Source of the DNA: Anas platyrhynchos
Lineage: Eukaryota; Chordata; Aves; Anseriformes; Anatidae
NCBI RefSeq assembly: GCF_047663525.1
Contig: NC_092603.1
Span: forward strand, 2,066,001 to 2,130,000
DNA: 64,000 bases
Direction: 5' to 3'
Positions within the stretch are counted from its first letter, which is position 1. Every line of letters begins with the position of its first letter. The translations under genes and the position numbers were made by a program. Below the pieces are notes generated by a model, which saw only the letters and a list, made by a program, of their open reading frames with translations, made no database searches and was not told the origin of the DNA. Positions 55,770 to 64,000 of this stretch are shown piece after piece.

Positions 55770-57410
55770 ACGGTCTCCACCAGGCACAGTGCTCTCTCTA
55801 GCAAGTCTGTACACACCCAGACTGACTGCCTGCTCAAAAATGCACCAGTTCAGGTCTCTGGGTGCAGGGAGCGACTAAGCCTCTTGCTGCCATCTGCGGG
55901 AGGCAGAGAGACTGTGTGTGCGTGAGGTGTGAGCAGGTGGATGACCTGGTCTGCCTTGTGGCAGAACTCAAGGAGGAGGTGGAGAGGTTGAGGGCTATCC
56001 GGGAGTGTGAGTGGGAGATAGAGTGGTGGAGAACTCCCTGCAGATCCTGAAGGAGAGGTACCGGGGTGAGACACCCCAAATGGGGGTGGACCCCCTCCCC
56101 TGTCGCTGTTGGGCAGAGGGAGGGGACCTAGGAGTTGAGGAGGAATGGAGACAGGTCCCTGCTCGACATCGCAGGCGATGACACCCCATACAGGCCCCAC
56201 CTTCCCAGGTGCCCTTCCACAACAGGTTTGAGGCCCTGGAGCTTGAGAGACCGGGAGCTGAGGAAGAGGTAGAAAGTGTAGCCAGGAGGATGCCTAGGGT
56301 GAGGAAGTCGACTCCAAGCCTCAGGACTGCCTCCACCAGGACAGAAAGAAGGGAGATTGTTGTAGGCGACTCCCTTCTCAGGGGAACAAAGGGCCCTAAT
56401 TGTCAGCCTGACACTAGCTGTAGGGAAGTTTGCTTCCTCCCTGGTGCCAGGGTAAAGGAAATTGCCAGAAAACTTCCCAACCTCGTTTGCCACTCTGACT
56501 ACTATCCCCTTTGATAGTCCAGGCTGGCAGTGATGACATTGAAGAGAGAAGCCTGAAGGCTATCAAACAGGACGTTAGGGGACTGGGGCGGTTAGTGGAT
56601 GGAGCAGGAGTACAGGTGGAGCAGATCTCCACACTGCAGCCCATGGAGGATCCCCGTGTGCAGGAGGTGGATGGGGCCTGGTGGAGGCTGCAGCCCATGG
56701 AGAGCCTCTGTAGGAGCAGGCCCCAGTCTGGAGCCACAGCCCGTGGAGAGGAGCCCACAAAGGATCAGGTGCTCTGGGGGGAGCTGCCACCAGTGGGCGA
56801 CCTAGTTTGGAACAGTTTGCTCCTGACAGATGTACCCCATGCTACAGACCCATACTGGGGCAGTTGCTGGACAGCTGCTGCCTGTGGGAAGCCCATGTAG
56901 GATCAGTTTGGGAAGGACGGCATCCCATGGGAGGAGTTGTTGACTTGGCTGAGGGTGGAAAGCCCTTGCAGGGAGATCTGGACAGATTGGAGAGCTGGGC
57001 AATCACCAACTGCATGAAGTTTAACAAAGGCAAGTGCTGGGTCCTGCACCTGGGATGGGGCAACCCTGGCTATATGTACAGACTGGACAAAGAGACTCTG
57101 GATAGCAACCCTGCAGAGACGGATCTGGGGGTTGTGGTTGACAGCAAGCTGAACATGAGCCAGCAGTGTGCACTGGCAGCCAGGAGGGTCAACCGTATCC
57201 TGGGGTGCATTGAGAACGGCATTGCTAGTCAGTTGAGGGAGGTGATTGTCCCACTCTACTCTGCGCTCTGCGGCCTCACCTTGAGGACTCTGTGCAGTTC
57301 TGGGCACCACAGTACAAGAAGGACCTGAAACTATTGGAGAGTGTCCAGAGAAGGGCCACAGAGATGGTGAAGGGCCTTGAGGGGAAGATGTATGCCTTCA
57401 GCCAGTTCTC
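55770..57410 (+). mobile_element. CR1 LINE, internally deleted, unit F (with esterase block)
   Basis: The ORF1 start codon has become ACG. It keeps IVVGDSLLRGTKG, CREVCFLPGARVKEIARKL and [18 protein letters not shown] end: [31 protein letters not shown]. Confidence 0.82.
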
Positions 57411-57895
57411 TTAGTACTCTGGGATGAATCCCATCAGGCCCTATAGTCTTGTAAGCATTCATCTGGAGCAGCAAATCCCACACAAATTCAGGGTTTGTTC
57501 GGACTTTATCGTTCCTGCAGTCACTGTCCTCCAGCTCAGGGCACTTGGGGTCCCACAGCCCAGTGATGCTGAAGGCAAAGGCAAAGAAAGCAATAAACAT
57601 CTCTGTGAATGACCCTGTCTGACCATCCCCATCAAGTAACAGACCAATGCTTTCTCTCATCCTACTTTTGCTGTTAAGATAGTTTAAAAAAAAAAAAAAA
57701 AGAAAAAACTTTTATTGCCCCTCACATTACTTTCCAGCCTCAACTCAAATTAAGCTTTGACCATATGAATTTTCTCCCTACAAAGGCAAACAGTACCTCT
57801 GCAGTCCTTCTATATTGACTGACCTTGCCTCCAGCAAACAGAAACTTTCCTTATCCACCTAAGCTCTTGAAGAAGGTCCCTGCCCATCTGAGCAA
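57411..57895 (-). mobile_element. Inverted CR1 RT fragment, unit F
   Basis: MRESIGLLLDGDGQ, ITGLWDPKCPELEDSDC, YKTIGPDGIHPRVLREL on the minus strand; T-tract of medium length. Confidence 0.75.
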
Positions 57896-58424
57896 ACCTT
57901 CTGCCATGCCTGCTTTACTGGAGCTGGGAGAGGCACTGGCACTTTGCCTTCAGCACCCTGGGCAAAGGGTGGCAGCTCTGGGCTCGACACCCAGCTGTGC
58001 CCCGTTCCCTGCAGCCTCCAATCCTGCTCAGCTCTTCACTGCCATCTCTCCTCATTTTCCCATTGCTCACAGTTTGATTCCTCCTTGCATGCATGGAGAT
58101 GAACGAGCTTAGCCAGTGGCTTTCCCTGGAGGTCTGGAGAGGCCCCTGCTGGGGACAAGCACCTCGTGCTTGCTAAAGGCAGTGGACTGGGCACCCAGCT
58201 GCAATGGGATGGTGGTGCCAGCCCTGCAGAGCTCCACAGACATTGCCCCAGGGGCAGAGCTGTTCCAGGAGGGTTATTGCAGCCAGGAACTGGGCAAAGG
58301 TTGGGAAAGTTGGGCGTAGTCTTGTACTTTCTGCTGCTCTGCTGGGTGCCGTGAGGGACATCTCTCTTGGCTTGGAATAAAACACCTGGGGGGCCAACTG
58401 CCCCGTGGGGGACTTCTCTCTCAG
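57896..58424 (+). promoter_or_regulatory. Upstream region of gene G
   Basis: Conserved array upstream sequence leading to the G start codon. No clear TATA box. Confidence 0.4.
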
Positions 58425-61400
58425 ATGGGGCTCCCCTTGGACTGCGGCCGCCCCAGCCTCACCGGCCATGTCAGGGGCCTCCTGATTTCCCTCGTCACTC
58501 TGCTCCTCCTCCAGCTGGGCTCAGGTAGGATCCTGCGGGGCTGCTGGGGGCTCTCCCCCCTTTGCATGCAGACTTGCTGCTGTGGGGTAGGGGAGCGGCT
58601 GTGGGAAAGGGGGGACTGGAGCCCACAGCTCGACCGTGCTGGGTTTCACTTTCACTTTGGTTCTTTCACACAATATGGGGGCTGCCTTGCCTGCCCTTTC
58701 TGTGTCCTTCACCTGCCCGAATGCTTCAGAGAGGGCTCCCACTCCCAGCACACCTCCTTCTCCTGCACGCCATCCCTCTCCCTCTCTTGTTTACCCGGTG
58801 TTTTCCCATGGGACACGGGGGACGCAGCACGCACCAACTCACACACAGCTCGCCCTTTGTCACTCACTGACCCTAAATTTACTATCGCAAAAACTCACCT
58901 CCTCTCTGTGCCCTTCTCCATTGCCCAGCTCAGCTTACAGTGGTGGGACCAGGCCAGCCTGTCACTGCCACCGTGGGGCAGGATGTCGTGCTGCCCTGCC
59001 ACTTGTCCCCTCAACGCGATGCTCGCAGCTTGGAGGTCAGGTGGATCCGGGACCACATCTCTGAGACAGTCCACCACTACCGCAATGGAGAGGACCTGTA
59101 CGGGGAGCAGATGGGGGCATATGCCGGGAGGACAGAGTTGGTCAGAGATGGTCTCTCTGCTGGAAGCCTGGACTTGCGAATCATGGGGCTGAGACCCTCT
59201 GATGATGGCCTGTACATCTGCACTGTGGGAGATGCTGATGCTTATGACGAAGCCATTGTGGAGCTGGAGGTGTCAGGTTAGTGGCTGGGGTGATGTATCC
59301 AAGGGGTGGTGCAGGTGTCCCCGGGTTTGTGTGTCCCACCCAGGACCCGGTCCCATCCTCATGGCCATCTACGTGGCCTTTCAAACAGTAGAGTGTGATG
59401 AGGCTTCTCCTCTGTCAGTGAGCACTTGTCCACCAAGAAGTACACCTGTGCCCTTGCAGGCTTTTTATTGAGAGAGAACTGCATGAATGCAATGATTTAA
59501 TTCAGTCTCAGGGACCCTATTTGAACTCCATCCCCATGCTGTTGTGTGGGCAGTGGGCACAGGTTTCTGAGCAGGTCCTTCAGCTGTGCCAACAATAGGT
59601 GTGGGTTAGGGGTGAGAGTGGCTCCGTGAAGCATCCAGTCCCTGAGCCCCTGGGGACATGGCTGGTCTGTGCTGTGTCTGGCATGGGAGCACATGGGGTC
59701 TTTGCCTTGAAATGAATCCCTCCCCAAGTCAAGTACCATCCACGCGCTCTTCCCCCAGCCACAGGCGCTGACCCCCACCTCTCCCTGGGGGGCTACAACG
59801 CCAGAGGCGTCCGGGTGCTGTGTCGATCGGCCGGCTGGTACCCGCTGCCACAGCTGCTGTGGAGGGATGCTCGTGGGCAGCACCTTCCCTCGGTCTCCCA
59901 GACACATTCCCAGGACCAGGAGGGGCTCTTTGAAATTAAAGGCGCCGTCGTCGTGACCGGCAGTATGAAGGGGCCCTTGTCCTGTGTGGTCAGGAACAGC
60001 CGCATCCAGCAGGAGAGGAAATTTTCCCTGCACATCGCAGGTACAAATGGCACAGCCAGGGTGAGGTATTCCTGGCCCCTGCACTTGTCCCATTCCAGGA
60101 GACGTCTGGGTCTTCCTCTTCCACCTGCAGGCATGTAAACAAAGCCCTTTTCCTGGTGCCTTTTCTCAGCTCCCTTCTTCCACAATGCCCAGCCCTGGAT
60201 GGTGGCTCTGGCTCTGGTCCTCGTGCTTTTGGCTGTGTCCATTGGCCTCGGTGTTTATCTCTTTCGAAAGCAAGGTAAGCTGGCAGCACAGGGATGGAGC
60301 ACAGGGAGGTGTTCTGCAGGGTCCCGCGTGGGTCTGGAGCAAGGGGCCTTGGGTGGGAGGCCAGGGAGCATGGCTGCAGCGTGGGGCTGGTGGCAAGGCG
60401 CAGCCCCCCTGCACATGTTCCCACCCAGCAACCAAGCTGCTCTGCTCACCACCTCTTCCTCCGCCTTTGCTTTTCAGCGGCACAGAGCCGAGAGCTGGGT
60501 GAGTCCTTGCAGTCCCTGCCCCCAGCCCCTGGGGAAGTGGTGCCCTTGCGGGAGGGCCTGGTCTGGGTGGGCTCAGGGGGCTTGTGTGCTGGTGGCTCGG
60601 GGGTGCTGGAGGAGCATCTGGAGCCTGGGGTGGGAGTGGGGAGTGCTGGGGCTGGGGCTGCCCTGGGCATGGGACACGGCCGGGATGGCTGAAAGGAACA
60701 GGGATCAAGGTGGGGATGGGGAGCGAGCTGCGGGGCTGCCCCGCTCTGCACTGACGCTTCTGGGACAGGGACATCCTCCATTCATCCCCATTCACTTCCC
60801 CTTGTGTTTTGGTGGCACGGTGCAGAGAGCTGCACAAGTGTCTGTCCTTACTGCTACAAGTCTTGCAAAATGCTGGGCCTCGGTCCTTGTTAGTCTGGTC
60901 ACTACAAGTCTGGGAGCAAGGCCGTCTGTGCCCATGCATGAGAGCAAAAATCTGGGGGCTTAACCATGGCAGCAAGAATGGGGTGAAAGTCTCTCCACTC
61001 TGACCATTCATTCCTTTTGCTTTTTATAGCAGCGAAAAAGGATGCAAAGCTGGGTAAGTCTCCTTCCCCAAAGAGAAGGCATTTGCTGTTTTTCCACAGG
61101 CATACTCCGTTCTGACCACACATATCAGAATCACAGAATTTCTAGGTTGGAAGAGACCTCAAGACCATCGAATCCAACCTGTGACCGAATACTAACAAGT
61201 CCTCCACTAAACCATATCCCTAAGCTCTGCATCTAAATGCCTTTTAAAGACTTCCAGGGATGGTGACTCCACCACTTCCCTGGGCAGCCCTTTCCATTAT
61301 CTAACAACCCTTTCGGTAAAGAAGTTCTTCCTAACATCCAACCTAAAACTCCTCACATTGCTTTTCTTTTTCTTTTTCCTTTTCAGTGGAACAATCTGCA

Positions 61401-62689
61401 GAGATAGGTGAGTGTCCATCCATGACCTGGAAGAATTTGCAGTGTAGACAATGGATGAGAAGTTTTTCCCTCTGATCATGCATTCCTTATGCTTTTCTTT
61501 TCCAGACGAAAAAGCTGCAAGACTGGGTGAGTCTCTCTTCCCCCCGACAACTGAAGGAAAACGGGGTCATTGGGTTGTAGCAGTCATTGATGAGAAGCAC
61601 AATCGTCTCATCCATGCATTGCTTTTCTCTTCCGTTTGTAAATGAACAAGCTGCAGAGCTGGGTAAGTCTTGCTCTCAAACAGAAAAAAAAAAAAATGGC
61701 ATCATAGTGAGAGACTCAGAAACTGCCTTCTGCTCATATTTTGATTTCTCTTTAATTTGTAGAGACACAAGCTGCAGAGCTGGGTAAGTCTCCTGGTGCA
61801 CAGGCCCAAGGGCAACACCAAGGCAATGTGCAGGGGAGGGTGGGCAGCTGGGACAGAGCAGCCCAGGGCTCGCCCCTCACCCTGCCACACCCACTGGGCA
61901 CCAGCCATGGGCTGTGACCAGCTCTCCACTCTCCTTCCAGCATGGAGAAAGTTTCTGCTGCCTCACAATACAGGTAGGTGTGCACTGAGTTGCCCTCTGT
62001 GGTGCTTCTCCTTCCCTTGCTTGGGCATGTTCAGGAGCCAAGAGGTGCCCCATCTCCTGCCCCGTGGGGCAGCTCCTGGCCCCGAGCTGGGGAAAGCCTG
62101 CCCAGGGCTGAGCTCTGCCCCTGATAGCCTGGCTCCTTCTGTCCCTGCAGTGAAGGTGACCCTGGATCCAGAAACAGCTCATCCCATGCTTCTTGTGTCT
62201 CAGGACAACAGCAGTGTGAGATGGAAAAGTAAATGGCAGCAGGTTCCTGACACACCAGAGAGATTTGACTATTGGTGGTGCGTGCTGGGCCGTGAGGAGT
62301 TCAGAGAGGGGAGGCACTACTGGTTGGTGGAGGTGGAGGGAGAACGGCTAAAGTATTCAGGGTGGGCTGTGGGGGTGGCCAAGGCATCTGTGAAGAGAAA
62401 GGGGCATTTCAAAATGAGCCCTGAAGAAGGGATCTGGGCTGTTGAGTACTATGAGGGGCTGCTCAATTCTCTCACATCTCCTCCCACTTCCTTGTCCCTG
62501 TCCCCTATCCCAACAAGGATTTGGGTCTGTCTGGACTGTACCCAGGGGCAGGTGTCTTTTATCAACGCTGACAATGGGGTCGAGATCTTCACTTTCACAG
62601 CAGCCTCCTTCAGTGGTGAGAGCATCCACCCCTGGTTCTGGCTGAGGACGAAGGGAATTCAGCTGTGCCTGAGGGACAGCACCCTGTAA
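58425..62689 (+). CDS. Butyrophilin/BG-like gene G, last in the array
   Basis: Exons: leader 58425-58524 (MGLPLDCGRPSL), IgV 58929-59276, IgC 59759-60040, membrane 60170-60274, heptads 60478-60498, 61033-61053, 61387-61407, 61506-61526, 61763-61783, 33-bp 61941-61973, B30.2 62151-62689. A sixth heptad at 61642-61662 has AA where the acceptor AG should be, so it is probably skipped; this leaves 1512 bp, an open frame of 503 residues. A TAA at 62687 cuts the Pro/Ser-rich tail right after the SPRY core. The C domain has GGYNARGVRVLC where the others have GGYEAGG. An extra CR1 piece sits in the h1-h2 intron. The V-C intron is the short type shared with D2. No LTR in intron 1. Confidence 0.87.
58642..58668 (-). 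promoter_or_regulatory. ISRE-like site in intron 1 of gene G
   Basis: GGTTTCACTTTCACTTTGG followed by TTCTTTCAC. Confidence 0.45.
61128..61355 (-). mobile_element. CR1 LINE 3' end in intron of gene G
   Basis: The plus strand reads AATCACAGAATTTCTAGG and TTGGAAGAGACCTC, the complement of a CR1 3' UTR; farther right the minus strand codes FRLDVRKNFFTERVV, the end of CR1 ORF2. The piece is absent from the matching intron of every other copy, so it came after the array formed or only in this copy. 5'-truncated, as is usual for CR1. Confidence 0.88.
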
Positions 62690-63196
62690 ACCCTGTCCCC
62701 AGCCCTGGGGGGCTCCTGCCCTTCTCCAGACACTCCTGCATCACCTCTCCTTGGTCCTGCAGGACCAGCACAGGAATGAGGGGCAGTGGGACCAGGGGCT
62801 GCCCCGCACTCCTCCCTGCTGCTGGAGCAGGGCTGGGATGCTGCAAGAAGGGACCAGGCCCCTTGCAGCCCCTGGGCTCTGTCCTGCACGCGGCTCCTGT
62901 GGTGGGGCACAAGCCCTGCTGGCACCCACGGGTCTCACCCTGCCTCTGAGCCCCAGTGGGCAGCACAGGGGCTGCAGCAGCTCTCCACGCTCCTCTCCCC
63001 TCTGCTTGCACTGCTTGCAGACCCCAGGGCAAGGGATGTGGTCACTGTGTGCTGACAGCCACTGCAGGCCACCTTTGCCTCCTAGTTTGGGGTTGATCTG
63101 TTCTCTGTGCCTGGTGCTGAGCATGAGCAGCCTGTGGGGGCTTTTTGTTCCCTCCTCTGGAGCACATCAAGGCCCAGCAGCAGCAGGACTCTGTCA

Positions 63197-63202
63197 AATA
63201 AA
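63197..63202 (+). terminator. Poly(A) signal of gene G
   Basis: AATAAA in the conserved 3' UTR. Confidence 0.8.
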
Positions 63203-63304
63203 GTTTTGTACAGGAAGATGGAGTCTGGCAGTGGCATTTCCTGGGTGCTTTGTGTCCCGAGGCTTTGCTGCCTGGGAAGGCATCTTGCAGCAGTCCTCTC
63301 CTTG

Positions 63305-64000
63305 GTGTTGGTCCTGGGAGTCAGAGCCAAGAGGAACCAAAGCGCCAACTGCCCCTTGGTTCTCCATCTGTTCCCTGGCACCCTCTTGTCCCATCTGGGT
63401 CATTGCCCTGCCCTGGCCTAGACAGGGTAATGACCCATCTGGGACAAGTGGATCCCCAAGAGCTTCCATCCTCCCATCACACAGGCTTGGTAGAGGCTCT
63501 GCCTGCAGGGGGGGCATCACCAGCTTTTTGAAGTCCTCCAAGAAGAGGCAGCAGGTGGCGTCAACCTTAAAGCTGTCCGTCAGGTCCTTTCATGCCATCT
63601 CCATGTCCCATGTTTCTCTTCTACCACCCAAGTTGTTCCCGTGGCTGCTTTATTTTCCACTGCTCAGGGCAGGGTTCAGCCAGAAATGGGCTTGCAGGAG
63701 CCATGGGGCCACCCCAGCTTCACCAACCCTCAGCAATCAGTAACAATCCTGCACTCCCAGAAAACCAGTGCCACTTTTTGCACCTTGTTTAAAAGCAAGC
63801 AGGGAAACAAGCTGACATTCTCGAGCCAAATTCATTGCAGCATGTTTTAAACCTCGCAGCATTAAAATCAGGAGCAGACACAGTGGGGAAACAAGGGAAG
63901 GAAATGCTTTCAGAAGACACTGCATCCGATAGAAGCAGGTGATCCAAACAGACCGAACCTCAGTGAGATGGAGCCTCTGTGGCTGCAGGACTCCCTTGCC
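63305..64000. other. Right flank beyond the array
   Basis: Similarity to the repeat units ends at about 63.29-63.31 kb. The rest is unlike anything else in the window, with no DMB fragment. A minus-strand stretch near 63480-63560 reads DATCCLFLEDFKKLVMPP, which I cannot assign. No splice-bounded exon recognised. Confidence 0.5.

Noticed and set aside
63480-63560. Exon of a new minus-strand gene (DATCCLFLEDFKKLV)
   Set aside because: No splice sites or recognised family, and only one copy to judge from; left as unassigned flank.

Overview
The window is bird DNA, most likely from the MHC. Three things point there: butyrophilin genes whose V domain closely resembles chicken BG, class II DM-beta (DMB) exons on the opposite strand, and avian CR1 LINEs plus an LTR type common in bird genomes. 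The species cannot be read from the sequence.

The layout is a tandem array. Each unit runs: a butyrophilin-like gene on the + strand, its poly(A) site, a small old CR1 piece, a convergent DMB 3' fragment on the - strand, a GC-rich minisatellite and spacer, an internally deleted CR1 with a head-to-head inverted CR1 piece, and about 0.5 kb of upstream sequence leading to the next gene. I name the genes A (3' part only, 1-2037), B (7969-15044), C (19350-23753), D1 (leader plus V only, 28640-29489), D2 (31653-36328), E (40472-44246), F (49249-53352) and G (58425-62689). DMB fragments A to F lie between them. After G there is no DMB, and from about 63.3 kb the sequence is unlike the repeats.

The gene model is consistent across copies: leader (100 bp), BG-like IgV (348 bp), butyrophilin IgC (282 bp), transmembrane exon (105 bp), up to six 21-bp exons each coding one heptad, a 33-bp exon, and a PRY-SPRY (B30.2) exon. 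All junctions are phase 1, so any exon can drop out without shifting the frame. C keeps every exon and codes for about 540 residues. D2 has a stop codon in its IgC exon. B, E, F and G have shorter heptad stalks through deleted exons or lost splice sites. The B30.2 exons stay open in all seven copies but differ in clustered patches, while the IgC exons are almost identical.

The six DMB copies carry only exons 3 to 6 (beta-2 domain, membrane segment, tail with a YxxL-type sorting signal). No leader or beta-1 exon is visible, so they look like orphan 3' ends.

Two marks, a block of CR1 ORF1 and a retroviral LTR in intron 1, alternate along the array. They show that the amplified unit was a two-gene block of about 17-22 kb. 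A fossil gammaretrovirus-like provirus (8471-11724) and two solo LTRs occupy the same intron-1 site in B, D2 and F.
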